NCBI GenBank assembly: GCA_049680295.1
Contig: JBAUHN010000107.1
Location: forward strand, 1 to 12,980
From: JBAUHN01 sp049680295
GTDB lineage: Bacteria; Pseudomonadota; Alphaproteobacteria; Rhodobacterales; Rhodobacteraceae
Direction of reading: 5' to 3'
DNA length: 12,980 bases
In this document: positions 1 through 9,220 of the stretch, piece after piece
Layout: each line of letters begins with the position of its first letter
How positions within the stretch are numbered: position 1 is the first letter of the stretch
Program-made: the position numbers and the translations under genes
Notes under the pieces: model-generated
Database searches by the model: none
The model's input: only the letters and a program-made list of their open reading frames with translations
Told to the model about the DNA's origin: nothing

Positions 1-40
1 GGGATGTCCCCATCCCGAACTCAACCAACAATCGCTGCAT
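1..40 (-). CDS. 5' end of a probable Lin0512-family protein (partial)
   Basis: Thirteen codons are visible on the minus strand, reading MQRLLVEFGMGTS, before the gene leaves the window. The ATG (40-38) is preceded by an AAGGGG ribosome binding site five bases upstream, and it lies 11 bases past the stop of the ABC ATPase gene, so it looks like the next gene of the same transcription unit. The opening, a hydrophobic strand followed by E-F-G-M-G, resembles the start of Lin0512-family conserved proteins as I remember them. Their function is unknown to me. With so few residues the family call is tentative; the presence of a translated start is better supported. Confidence 0.5.
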   Translation of the reverse strand, partial: MQRLLVEFGMGTS

Positions 41-51
41 CTGGTCCCCTT

Positions 52-1149
52 TCAAGAACGCTCATCATTCGCACCGAACACGAAGCACCGGTCGCGCCTT
101 ATGGTCAGCCACATTGCCGTTCCGGGTTGCGGCAAAAACACGTTCGGCACCGTCGCCTTTAGGACAGAGCCGTCGAAGTCCATGGCAAACTCGACAAGGC
201 TTTCATTGCCCATGAACCGCGCGCGCGCCACAACCCCGCGCGCAGCCGTCCCATCCGAGGCCGTGGGCGCCGGGCCTTTGCCGCCGCGGTCAAAATCAAT
301 GCGCACATGCTGAGGGCGAAAAACAATATCAACCTCTGTATCATCAGGCACCCCCGGCGCCAGAAACCGTCCAAAGGGTGTGTGGGCCAAAGCGCCGGTG
401 ACCTTGGCGCGCAACACGTTTGCGTCGCTGAAAAACGAAATCGCCGCACGGTCCAACGGGCGCGTGTAGACATTATAGGGCGCGCCCTGTTGCACGATCC
501 GCCCGTTGCGCATCAACGCAATCTCATCGGCCATGCGCATTGCCTCATCCGGCTCATGCGTGACCAGTAAGACCGCAGTGTCCTGTTCTTTCAGAATGCT
601 CAGCGTTTCATCTCTGATCCCATCGCGCAACCGATTATCGAGGCCCGAGAAAGGCTCATCCATCAACATGATCTTGGGCTTGGGTGCCAATGCGCGCGCC
701 AGCGCCACACGTTGTTGTTCACCGCCCGATAATTGATCCGGGTATCCGTCAATAAATCGTTCCAGATCAACGCGTTTCAACAATTCCCTCACACGTGTGC
801 GCTTTTCCTCCCTATTGCCCGATTTTAGCCCAAAGGCGACGTTGCCCGCCACGCTGAGATGCGGAAACAAGGCAAAATCCTGAAACATCAATCCAATCTC
901 GCGACGCTCCGGCGGCACGCGGAAATGCGTGTCACAGATCAGGTTGCCATCGACAAAAATTTCACCGCTGTCTTGCATCTCGACACCGGCAATCATCCGC
1001 AATGTCGTGGATTTTCCGCAGCCTGATGGCCCCAGCAGGCAGGTCACCTGCCCCGGCATGATTTGAAGCGACACATCATCCACCACCGCCCTGCCGTCAA
1101 AGCTGCGCATGATGTTTCTGATTTCCAGCCGAGGAGTTTGGCCCTGCAC
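52..1149 (-). CDS. ABC transporter ATP-binding protein, FbpC/PotA-like with TOBE domain
   Basis: ATPase subunit of an ABC importer, which would power uptake of a small solute at the inner membrane. From the GTG at 1149 it has 365 residues. The nucleotide-binding domain shows Walker A GPSGCGKST (40-48), Q-loop Gln90, signature LSGGEQQR (140-147), Walker B IMLMDEP (160-166), D-loop SGLD (168-171) and H-loop His198. About 120 C-terminal residues form a TOBE-like regulatory region, as in the Fe3+, polyamine and sugar importer ATPases. I chose GTG 1149 because GGAGG lies about six bases upstream. A longer reading from TTG 1182 adds 11 residues but would bury that ribosome binding site. No permease or substrate-binding protein gene is next to it: the upstream neighbour is a symporter, so the substrate cannot be assigned. 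Partner genes could lie downstream of the window edge or elsewhere. Confidence 0.9.
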   Translation of the reverse strand: MQGQTPRLEIRNIMRSFDGRAVVDDVSLQIMPGQVTCLLGPSGCGKSTTLRMIAGVEMQDSGEIFVDGNLICDTHFRVPPERREIGLMFQDFALFPHLSVAGNVAFGLKSGNREEKRTRVRELLKRVDLERFIDGYPDQLSGGEQQRVALARALAPKPKIMLMDEPFSGLDNRLRDGIRDETLSILKEQDTAVLLVTHEPDEAMRMADEIALMRNGRIVQQGAPYNVYTRPLDRAAISFFSDANVLRAKVTGALAHTPFGRFLAPGVPDDTEVDIVFRPQHVRIDFDRGGKGPAPTASDGTAARGVVARARFMGNESLVEFAMDFDGSVLKATVPNVFLPQPGTAMWLTIRRDRCFVFGANDERS

Positions 1150-1197
1150 GCAGATCCTCCGGAATGTACCCGATAATTTCAATCAGGTACCGGGCTA

Positions 1198-2568
1198 TCA
1201 GCCCTTCGGTTTGCCTGCAAGCGTGCCAAAGCCAACGGCCAAAAATCCGACCAACAACACGGCGAGGCAGATTACCAACAATTGCTCGTATTTGTGCCCA
1301 TCCGGCAGCAAGGCGGCTACGACTGACCAGCTGCGCCCGAAATAGGCCAGCGCACCTGTTACCGCCGCCCCAAACGCAATGGCATAGGCCCAAAGGGCCA
1401 TAGGTTTTTGCAGCACCAAACCAAACACCAACACCGGTGTCAGAAACATCGATGCCGTGCCACTGACAGCAACCGCATCAAAAAGCGTTGCATTGCCCCA
1501 AAGGGTTAACCCTAAACCGGTGGCCATAAACACCAGCATGACCAGACGCCCGCCCATCAGGCTGCGGGGGGCCAGCTTGATCTCCTCAACCACCAGCCGC
1601 GCCGCAGACGCCAAGGCCGAATCGAGTGTGCTAAGTGCCGAGACGAGCAAGGAAACCATCAAAGCCAGAAAGACCCATGCCGGAAACATCCCCGCCCATG
1701 TGTCAATCAACTCGCCTTGGTAGTCCGCCCTGACCAGACCTGCCTGAATGCCGAAAGATCCAAAAGCGATAATGCACAGGGTCGATATCCAAAACGCATG
1801 GAGAAAGGACCTGCGGGTGGTGGCCTCATCCGCAAGAAACCCGCGATCCATCATTACCGGATCATGCGCCGGATAGGAAAACACCTGCAACAGGGCCACG
1901 ATCAGCAAAATCCATCCATTATATGGGCCCGAAACCCCCGGCGCGGTCATCACGGATGTAAAAGAAAACTCCGGCATCGCAATCAGCGCGATGAAAGCCG
2001 CCGCAAACACGATCAGAAACACAATCATCTGCATGACATCGGTGCGCAGGGCCGCACTTAGCCCGCCCCAGGCCGAATAGGCCAGCCCCAGCATCGCCAC
2101 CGTGACAATCGCAAACATACCGCTGCCCGCCAGCACCGCGTCAAATATCAACCCAACGACCAGCAGGTTGGCAAACACTTCTGACAGCAATCGCAGCGCG
2201 ATAACTGCGTTGTAACACGTGGCTCCAACAGCCCCGAAGTGCTGGCGCAACCAGTCTTGCACCGACGCAGCCCCACCCCGGCGCAAACGCGAGACGATAA
2301 ATCCACCCGTCAAAAACGAACCGTAGTACGCAGCATAAGCCAGTGTACCTGTAATCCCGTAGTAATACCCCAAGATCGCCGCATTCATCAAAGATCGCGC
2401 GAAAATCCATGTTGTCACCTGACTAAGGACAAGCGTCCAAGTTCCGGGCGACGCACCGTTGATGGACAGGCCACTGAAAAAACCTTCGACGCTTGCGCGG
2501 CGTGGCGCAGCAAAAATACTGGCCGCCACGATCCCCCCGAACACGATGATAAGCAGGGTGGATTGCAT
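1198..2568 (-). CDS. Sodium:solute symporter family (SSS) protein
   Basis: Polytopic inner-membrane protein of 456 residues, predicted to couple solute uptake to the sodium gradient. It is almost continuously hydrophobic, with roughly 12-13 transmembrane segments by eye, close to the family's usual core. Family signatures are visible: the segment around YSAWGGLSAALRTDVMQM (164-181), and SALSTLDSALAS (310-321), in which Ser313-Thr314 occupy the place of the sodium-ligand Ser-Thr pair in the TM8-equivalent helix of PutP/vSGLT-type proteins. The substrate cannot be told from sequence. The ATG at 2568 follows AGGAG with a seven-base gap. Next downstream is the ABC ATPase gene, 48 bases after the stop and on the same strand, so the two are probably cotranscribed. 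Upstream is a 100-base gap to the AlkC-like gene; it contains the palindrome GCGATATCGC (2603-2612) and may hold a separate promoter. Confidence 0.9.
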   Translation of the reverse strand: MQSTLLIIVFGGIVAASIFAAPRRASVEGFFSGLSINGASPGTWTLVLSQVTTWIFARSLMNAAILGYYYGITGTLAYAAYYGSFLTGGFIVSRLRRGGAASVQDWLRQHFGAVGATCYNAVIALRLLSEVFANLLVVGLIFDAVLAGSGMFAIVTVAMLGLAYSAWGGLSAALRTDVMQMIVFLIVFAAAFIALIAMPEFSFTSVMTAPGVSGPYNGWILLIVALLQVFSYPAHDPVMMDRGFLADEATTRRSFLHAFWISTLCIIAFGSFGIQAGLVRADYQGELIDTWAGMFPAWVFLALMVSLLVSALSTLDSALASAARLVVEEIKLAPRSLMGGRLVMLVFMATGLGLTLWGNATLFDAVAVSGTASMFLTPVLVFGLVLQKPMALWAYAIAFGAAVTGALAYFGRSWSVVAALLPDGHKYEQLLVICLAVLLVGFLAVGFGTLAGKPKG

Positions 2569-2668
2569 CGCAAAGCTCCTTGTAACGCATGAAGTTTTAG
2601 CGGCGATATCGCAGCCAAAAAGCGCAGGCCAGCGCCAAGCTTCGGTCTGTCAGAAACGTGATGGATCG

Positions 2669-3787
2669 TTATTCGAGGTCAAACCCGATTTCGGCACGGT
2701 CAACACCATTGATCTGGATCACCAACCGATGCGCCCCGGGATGCAGGGTAAACGTGGTCGCATCCCCTTTGAGCTTGTGAACCTTGTTGAACGTCATTGG
2801 GGTTTGTGCGGCTGTCCTGGCCTGCTTGAGCTTGAACACTTTTTCCACCCGGCTGCCGTTTGGTCTGGCAAATACGATCCGGTAATCGACCAGCAGGGGT
2901 AATGCGGTTTCCGTCACCACATCACAGGAAAACGCCAACGCCCCGCCGATGTGCACCGGTCCCGGCAGGATGCGCAAATCCACCTTCATTGCCGCATCAG
3001 GCGCATATCCAAGCGTCGCCATCGCACCGGAATGACCCTGCTTGATCAACGTGCGCAAGGCGTGTTTGGTCATCCACTCCAGCTCTTTTTGAGTTTGCAG
3101 CCCGGCCTTTTTCCAATCTGCAAGAACCCCAAGAACCTGATCCGGAACGGTTTTAGACAGATCGTTCAGATGATTAGACACCGACCTTGTGACATAACGC
3201 GTCGCGTCGCCGTGCAGCTGGTTCAGCAAGGGCAAGGTCTGATCCGGCGTCAAAGTGACAGCCCTGGCCCAAGGTAATTTTGGCCGCGTGCCTTCGCTGA
3301 CCAAACGCCGCACATGATAATTATCGTCGTCGACCCATACAGCCATTCGGTCCAATGTCTGATCTGGCCAGCGGTTCAGAAAAGGACGAATGTAAAACTC
3401 CATCGAGAACCGTTGCGTGGCGCGATAAATCAGGTCCAGCGCCCGGTCGCGATGATCCTCCAGCCCGTGCCGCACCGCCAAAATGCCGGGCACCGCGTGG
3501 ATGAACTGACCAAAATCATCATCCGTTAAATCAGGATCCAGCCGTGCGGGCATTGCCGCCTCAAGCTGATCGGCCATTGTCGGAAAATCGGCGCTCAGTT
3601 GTTGGGTTACACAGTCGGCAATCCAGTCCAACCGCTCCAGCAACCCCTGCGGCCCAAAACCGGCCAAAGTGTCACGCTGAAATCGCGCGGCATCAAACCC
3701 TGCAATGCCACACGCATATTCATCCGCCAATTGTGCGATGGTTTGCGCATTGAACAGATGATCCTTTAACGAAAACGCCTCGGCCAT
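2669..3787 (-). CDS. alkC: AlkC-like DNA alkylation repair protein (HEAT-like repeats plus C-terminal Ig-like domain)
   Basis: Probable DNA glycosylase of the AlkC/AlkD superfamily; these remove N3-methylated bases from DNA without flipping the base out. The protein has 372 residues. Residues 1 to about 260 are helical with HEAT-like repeats. They include the characteristic stretches HVRRLVSEGTRPKLPWA (158-174), YVTRSVSNHLNDLSK (198-212) and RTLIKQGH (245-252), rich in basic residues that could face the DNA backbone. Residues about 267-372 are beta-rich and fit the Ig-like domain that sets AlkC apart from AlkD. The ATG at 3787 lies 6 bases after the stop of the dehydrogenase gene with only a weak ribosome binding site, so translation is probably coupled. 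No Ada or AlkB gene is nearby. The superfamily call is strong; AlkC rather than AlkD rests on the C-terminal domain and on memory of family members. Confidence 0.8.
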   Translation of the reverse strand: MAEAFSLKDHLFNAQTIAQLADEYACGIAGFDAARFQRDTLAGFGPQGLLERLDWIADCVTQQLSADFPTMADQLEAAMPARLDPDLTDDDFGQFIHAVPGILAVRHGLEDHRDRALDLIYRATQRFSMEFYIRPFLNRWPDQTLDRMAVWVDDDNYHVRRLVSEGTRPKLPWARAVTLTPDQTLPLLNQLHGDATRYVTRSVSNHLNDLSKTVPDQVLGVLADWKKAGLQTQKELEWMTKHALRTLIKQGHSGAMATLGYAPDAAMKVDLRILPGPVHIGGALAFSCDVVTETALPLLVDYRIVFARPNGSRVEKVFKLKQARTAAQTPMTFNKVHKLKGDATTFTLHPGAHRLVIQINGVDRAEIGFDLE

Positions 3788-3793
3788 CGCAGG

Positions 3794-4573
3794 TCAGATC
3801 GTCGCGTTGGTGGCGCCGCCATCCAGCAAAATATTTTGCCCGACGATAAACCCGGCATGGGTTGAGCATAAAAACGCACAAGCCGCACCAAAATCTGCGG
3901 CTGATCCGTAGCGTCCGGCGGGAATCGTCGCCGCACGGCGCGCGCGGGCTTCCTCCATGGTGATGCCAGCGGCTTTAGCCACGGGTCCGTCCAGCGATTC
4001 GGCGCGGTCCGTTGCGTGAATGCCCGGCAACAGGTTGTTGATGGTCACACCCTTGCCCGCCACTTGCCGCGCCGTGCCTGCGACATATCCCGTTAACCCG
4101 GTACGGGCCGCATTTGACAGGCCCAACTGCGGGATTGGTGCCTTGACCGATTGCGAGGTGATATTCACCACCCGGCCCCAGCCGCGATCCATCATGCCGG
4201 GCAAAAGTTCCGTCATCAGGGCGATCGGTGTCAGCATATTGCCGTCCAGTGCCTTGATAAAATCAGCGCGGTCCCAATCGGTCCACATGCCAGCGGGCGG
4301 CCCGCCCGCGTTTGTCACCAATATATCCAATGTTCCGGCGGCGGCCAAAACCTCGGCCCGGCCTGCGTCTGTCGTGATATCAGCCGCGACTGTCGTGACC
4401 TGAACCCCGTGTTCGGCGCGGATGGCCGCCGCAGATGCCTCCAGCGCATCCTTGCCGCGTGCGTTCATCACCAGATCGACCCCGGCGGCTGCCAGTGCCT
4501 GTGCGCAGCCCAGCCCCAAACCTTTTGATGACGCACATACCAATGCGCGCTTGCCCTTGATACCCAGATCCAT
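3794..4573 (-). CDS. Divergent short-chain dehydrogenase/reductase (BKR-like SDR)
   Basis: Rossmann-fold oxidoreductase-like protein of 259 residues, normal for a classical SDR. The cofactor loop is ASSKGLGLG (14-22), NAG is at 88-90, and there is a C-terminal GQNILLDGG (245-253). The catalytic region is abnormal: after VNITSQS (136-142) the segment LGLSNAARTGLTGY (150-163) occupies the usual YxxxK site, but neither Tyr nor Lys is in place. This matches a known subgroup of beta-ketoacyl-ACP-reductase-like SDRs that lack a perfect tetrad, so 3-oxoacyl-ACP reductase activity should not be assumed. The ATG at 4573 has GAGGAG about 10 bases upstream. The reading frame stays open far upstream, but that part lies antisense to prfC and is not part of the protein. 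The gene heads the minus-strand run and diverges from prfC. Confidence 0.88.
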   Translation of the reverse strand: MDLGIKGKRALVCASSKGLGLGCAQALAAAGVDLVMNARGKDALEASAAAIRAEHGVQVTTVAADITTDAGRAEVLAAAGTLDILVTNAGGPPAGMWTDWDRADFIKALDGNMLTPIALMTELLPGMMDRGWGRVVNITSQSVKAPIPQLGLSNAARTGLTGYVAGTARQVAGKGVTINNLLPGIHATDRAESLDGPVAKAAGITMEEARARRAATIPAGRYGSAADFGAACAFLCSTHAGFIVGQNILLDGGATNATI

Positions 4574-4664
4574 TTCGGTCTCTCCTCGCTTGAATTTCTG
4601 CCACGCTAACACCGCTGAAGGACCCGTTACCAGTGAAAGCGACGGTGATATCAACACTGGCCGC

Positions 4665-4693
4665 TTGCCGCCCCAGCAGACCCCGGATATACG
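4665..4693 (+). promoter_or_regulatory. Candidate sigma70-type promoter of prfC
   Basis: TTGCCG (4665-4670) and TATACG (4688-4693) are separated by 17 bases. A start seven bases after the -10 box falls on or next to the prfC ATG at 4701. No Shine-Dalgarno sequence is visible before that ATG, so a leaderless transcript is possible. Each hexamer is an imperfect match. Confidence 0.35.
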
Positions 4694-4700
4694 GCCCTCT

Positions 4701-6304
<1,604 letters not shown>

Positions 6305-6308
<4 letters not shown>

Positions 6309-7255
6309 ACCAGCGCGCCGATACGCCAACCCGCTGGGGTCTGGTCGCAACCGTTCTGGCCCCGACACGCGACATTCTACAATTTGCAGCCTACCATCTA
6401 GAGGCCGGGGCGCATCGCCTATATCTTTATCTGGATGATGACACTTGCGCGGCCTACCCGGCGCTAAAAGCCCATCCAAAAATCCGCGTCACGCGCTGTG
6501 ACGCCGCACATTGGCAAAAACTGACCGGCAAACGCCCCAAAAAGCATCAGGTCCGCCAAAGCCAAAACGCGACCCATGCCTACCGCCGCCGGGTTGAGGT
6601 TGATTGGCTGGCTCATATCGACGTTGATGAATTTCTGGTTTCAGATCAACCTGTTGCCACCTTTCTTGCGTCCGTTCCACCTGACTGTCTGACCCTCCGA
6701 ATGCACCCGATGGAGGCGCTGGCAGGCGGGGCGTCCGCCTTCAAGGCTTATGTCAAACAAGGGCCTGATCGCGCGCCGACTGTGCAGGCCCTTTACCCGA
6801 CCTACGGCGCCTATCTGCGGGGCGGATTTCTGAGCCATGTTGCGGGAAAAATCTTTCTGCGTACCGGGTTGGACGGGATTGAGCTGCGTATCCATAATGG
6901 CTTTCAGGGCGGGGTTATGAACCCCGGAGGGATCACCCAGGATGTGATCGTCCTGGCCCATTATCATGCGCCCACGTGGAAAAAGTGGCGGCAACACTAT
7001 GCGTACCGACTGGATAAAGGCGCCTACCGGCCCGATCTGCCGCCCGCCGACAAAACCGGCGTTACCAACCTGCATGATCTGTTGACGTCGATTGAGGCCG
7101 ACGAAGGCGAAGCCGGTTTACGGCGGTTTTTTGATGAGGTTTGCGCCGATACTCCCGCCCTGCGTGCACGTTTGCAGGCGCGCGGTTTGCTCCGTCTTCA
7201 TGATCTTGATCTTGATGCAACACTTTCACGCCACTTTCCTGATTTCGCAGGGTAA
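6305..7255 (+). CDS. Glycosyltransferase family 2-like protein, apparent CTG start
   Basis: Probable glycosyltransferase of the family 2-like type found in many roseobacters; donor and acceptor are unknown. With the CTG at 6305 as start it has 316 residues. Features seen are an N-terminal strand WGLVATVLAPTRDILQFAAY (11-30), the DDD at 44-46, the metal/nucleotide-binding DxD-type motif in AHIDVDEFL (103-111), and LAHYHAPTWKKW (217-228). There is no signal peptide or membrane segment, so it is probably cytoplasmic. Start choice: the only ordinary in-frame start is ATG 6236, which lies 73 bases inside prfC, lacks a ribosome binding site and adds 23 residues unlike the family. CTG 6305 sits eight bases after AAGGAG and overlaps the prfC stop as CTGA. 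Translation is therefore probably coupled to prfC. Confidence 0.8.
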
Positions 7256-7267
7256 ATCCACATCTGT

Positions 7268-7296
7268 TTGACCAAGGGCGTCGAAATTGGTATCGA
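7268..7296 (+). promoter_or_regulatory. Candidate promoter upstream of the DEAD-box helicase gene
   Basis: TTGACC (7268-7273) and TATCGA (7291-7296) are spaced by 17 bases, just after the glycosyltransferase stop. A transcript from here would carry a leader of roughly 90 bases that includes the inverted repeat at 7371-7393. The -35 box is good and the -10 box weak. Confidence 0.3.
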
Positions 7297-7370
7297 CGCA
7301 CAACATATTGCAGCAAGTGCTGCCAATACGGGCCATTCGGGCCAATATGAATGCTGCCGCGGGCCATGAT

Positions 7371-7393
7371 TGTGTCCGCATATATCGGACACA
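7371..7393 (+). promoter_or_regulatory. Perfect 8+8 bp inverted repeat abutting the helicase start codon
   Basis: TGTGTCCG (7371-7378) and CGGACACA (7386-7393) are perfect inverted arms around CATATAT, ending one base before the ATG at 7395. In RNA this would be a stem with a seven-base loop covering the only purine-rich stretch (CGGA) where the ribosome would bind. In DNA it could be a dimer operator; its centre also contains TATATC (7381-7386), about right for the -10 box of a leaderless transcript. Confidence 0.6.
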
Positions 7394-7394
7394 C

Positions 7395-8900
7395 ATGACA
7401 AAATTTTCTGAACTGAACCTGAATCCCAAGGTATTGAAGGCCGTTGAAGAGGCTGGATATGAAACACCAACCCCGATTCAGGCCGGGGCTATCCCCCCCG
7501 CCCTTGAGGGCCGCGATGTTTTGGGCATTGCCCAAACCGGCACCGGCAAAACCGCCAGCTTTGTGCTGCCGATGATCACCGCTCTGGCGCGGGGCCGTGC
7601 GCGTGCGCGAATGCCGCGCAGTCTGGTGCTGTGCCCGACACGCGAACTGGCCGCGCAAGTGGCCGAGAATTTCGATACTTACACCAAGTATTTGAAACTG
7701 ACCAAAGCCCTGCTGATCGGCGGCGTGTCTTTTAAAGAGCAAGACAAGCTGATCGACAAAGGCGTCGATGTGCTGATCGCCACGCCAGGTCGTTTGATTG
7801 ACCATTTTGAGCGCGGCAAGCTGATCCTGTCGGACGTCAAAATCATGGTCGTGGATGAGGCAGATCGGATGTTGGATATGGGTTTTATTCCCGATATCGA
7901 ACGCATTTTTCAGATGACTCCGTTTACCCGTCAGACGCTGTTTTTCTCGGCCACCATGGCGCCTGAAATTGAACGGATCACCAACACATTCCTTAGCGCT
8001 CCAGAACGGATCGAAGTGGCCCGTCAGGCCACCACAGGCGAAAACATCGAACAGGGTGTTTTGATGTTCAAAGCGTCCACCAAAGCCCGCGAAGCCACCG
8101 CCAAGCGCAATATTCTGCGGGCGTTGATTGATGCCGAAGGCGACAAATGCACCAACGCGATCATCTTTTGCAATCGTAAAATGGATGTAGATACGGTTTC
8201 AAAGTCATTAAAAAAACACGGCTATGATGCGGCGCCCATCCACGGCGATCTGGATCAAAGCCAGCGCACCAAAACCCTTGATGGGTTCCGCGAAGGCACG
8301 TTGCGGTTTCTGGTCGCATCCGATGTGGCAGCGCGCGGGCTTGATGTGCCTTCGGTCAGCCACGTGTTCAACTTTGATGTCCCCGGTCACGCCGAGGATT
8401 ATGTGCACCGGATTGGCCGCACTGGGCGGGCCGGACGCGACGGCAAGGCCATCATGATCTGCGTACCGCGCGACGAGAAAAACCTCGCCGATGTGGAACG
8501 GTTGGTACAACGCGAAATTCCTCGATTGGCCAACCCACTGGGTGACGACGCGCCGCAAGCGGATGCCGCCCCTAAGGCAGAGGAAAAGCCAAGGCAAACC
8601 CGGTCCCGCAGTCGCAAAAAGCCGGACGCTGTGCCTGACGCGAAGCCTGGCACTGACGAAACTCAGGCCGATGCCGCGCCCGCACCTGCCGCAGCAGAAC
8701 CCAAGGCGAGGTCGGACGAAAAACCTGACCAGCGCAAGCGCGACACCGCGCGAGGTGGAAAATCTGACAACGGACGCGACCGGAAAAACGATCGTCAAAA
8801 TGATCGCCGCGGTGATCGCGGTGGCAACCAAGTTGTCGGATTAGGCGAACATACACCCGAATTCATCGGGATGAGCTTTAAAGAGCGCAGCGACAGCTAA
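7395..8900 (+). CDS. DEAD-box ATP-dependent RNA helicase, RhlE-like
   Basis: ATP-dependent RNA-unwinding enzyme, likely in ribosome assembly or RNA turnover, of 501 residues. Helicase motifs appear in order: Q motif GYETPTPIQ (21-29), Walker A AQTGTGKT (46-53), PTRELA (81-86), TPGR (130-133), DEAD (154-157), SAT (185-187), IIFCN (256-260), ARGLD (313-317) and HRIGRTGR (338-345). After residue 380 the protein becomes a low-complexity tail of about 100 residues rich in Asp, Ala, Pro, Lys and Arg, with RG- and RN-type basic clusters near 440-477. Such tails usually bind RNA non-specifically. A conserved-looking end, LGEHTPEFIGMSF, follows. ATG 7395 is preferred over an in-frame ATG at 7287 because the helicase fold starts immediately after it. 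The upstream extension would translate the leader and palindrome. There is no strong ribosome binding site. Confidence 0.95.
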   Translation: MTKFSELNLNPKVLKAVEEAGYETPTPIQAGAIPPALEGRDVLGIAQTGTGKTASFVLPMITALARGRARARMPRSLVLCPTRELAAQVAENFDTYTKYLKLTKALLIGGVSFKEQDKLIDKGVDVLIATPGRLIDHFERGKLILSDVKIMVVDEADRMLDMGFIPDIERIFQMTPFTRQTLFFSATMAPEIERITNTFLSAPERIEVARQATTGENIEQGVLMFKASTKAREATAKRNILRALIDAEGDKCTNAIIFCNRKMDVDTVSKSLKKHGYDAAPIHGDLDQSQRTKTLDGFREGTLRFLVASDVAARGLDVPSVSHVFNFDVPGHAEDYVHRIGRTGRAGRDGKAIMICVPRDEKNLADVERLVQREIPRLANPLGDDAPQADAAPKAEEKPRQTRSRSRKKPDAVPDAKPGTDETQADAAPAPAAAEPKARSDEKPDQRKRDTARGGKSDNGRDRKNDRQNDRRGDRGGNQVVGLGEHTPEFIGMSFKERSDS

Positions 8901-8903
8901 GTC

Positions 8904-8937
8904 TGTCGCGGGCACCTGTTTCTGGGCACCCGCGACA
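8904..8937 (+). terminator. Hairpin after the helicase gene
   Basis: TGTCGCGGG (8904-8912) and CCCGCGACA (8929-8937) form a perfect 9 bp stem with a 16-base loop, beginning three bases after the helicase stop codon. Only two T's follow, so it is a stem without a proper U-tract. It may block 3' exonucleases as much as terminate transcription. Confidence 0.55.
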
Positions 8938-8962
8938 TTCGATCAGGTCACAGTCTTAAGGT

Positions 8963-8988
8963 CAGGACCCGTTAATCCTGCATCGTCA
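8963..8988 (+). repeat. Left terminal inverted repeat of the MITE-like element
   Basis: The 26-base arm starts CAGGACCCGTTAATCC and ends CATCGTCA. It pairs with 9195-9220 in inverted orientation with mismatches at arm positions 9, 10 and 23. Similarity stops inside position 8988. Confidence 0.65.
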
Positions 8989-9194
8989 GCGACAATTTCA
9001 CTAAATTTCAGTGGGTTGGGGCGCGATGAATAGTGACACGCCTTTGGCGTGACGGGTTTGACGGATTTTGCCGCTCTCCTTTGTCCGGCAGGGTCTTTCG
9101 CAGAAAGATCCCGAGAGGAGGCGTCACATCCGATTGAAATAGAACCACTATTTCTGCACAGATGTTCCTTGGGAGCAAAAAAAATCCGACAAAC

Positions 9195-9220
9195 TGATGA
9201 TGCAGGATTAGTGGGTCCTG
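9195..9220 (-). repeat. Right terminal inverted repeat of the MITE-like element
   Basis: Read on the minus strand it starts CAGGACCCACTAATCC and ends CATCATCA. Just outside it, AGGTA-GCGT-TACCT (9226-9239) forms a small separate hairpin. Confidence 0.65.

Larger units (their letters stand above)
8963..9220. mobile_element. MITE-like element, about 258 bp, with 26 bp terminal inverted repeats
   Basis: The ends at 8963-8988 and 9195-9220 are inverted copies matching at 23 of 26 positions, all three differences being transitions. Both begin CAGGACCC. TA dinucleotides sit six bases outside the left end (8957-8958) and four bases outside the right end (9225-9226), so the target duplication is not settled. 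The interior encodes no recognisable transposase but is rich in small hairpins: CACGCC-TTT-GGCGTG (9037-9051), a nine-pair stem with one G-U near GGGTCTTTC/GAAAGATCC, and GAAATAG-AACCA-CTATTTC (9136-9154). This fits a non-autonomous miniature transposon or an internally deleted insertion sequence moved by a transposase encoded elsewhere. It lies between two converging genes and interrupts neither. The whole stretch 8901-9330 has no convincing gene. Confidence 0.6.

Noticed and set aside
4630..4660. CCAGTG ... CACTGG inverted repeat between the dehydrogenase and prfC genes.
   Set aside because: Only 6 bp arms with a 19-base loop; expected by chance at this length, with no further support.
4422..4700. 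Open-frame extension of prfC upstream of 4701.
   Set aside because: It overlaps the start of the divergent dehydrogenase gene, and the RF3 N-terminus expected for the family begins at 4701.
7062..7805. Long minus-strand ORF opposite the glycosyltransferase and helicase genes.
   Set aside because: It is antisense to two well-supported genes, has no ribosome binding site, and its His/Gln/Arg-rich composition is typical of shadow frames in GC-rich DNA.
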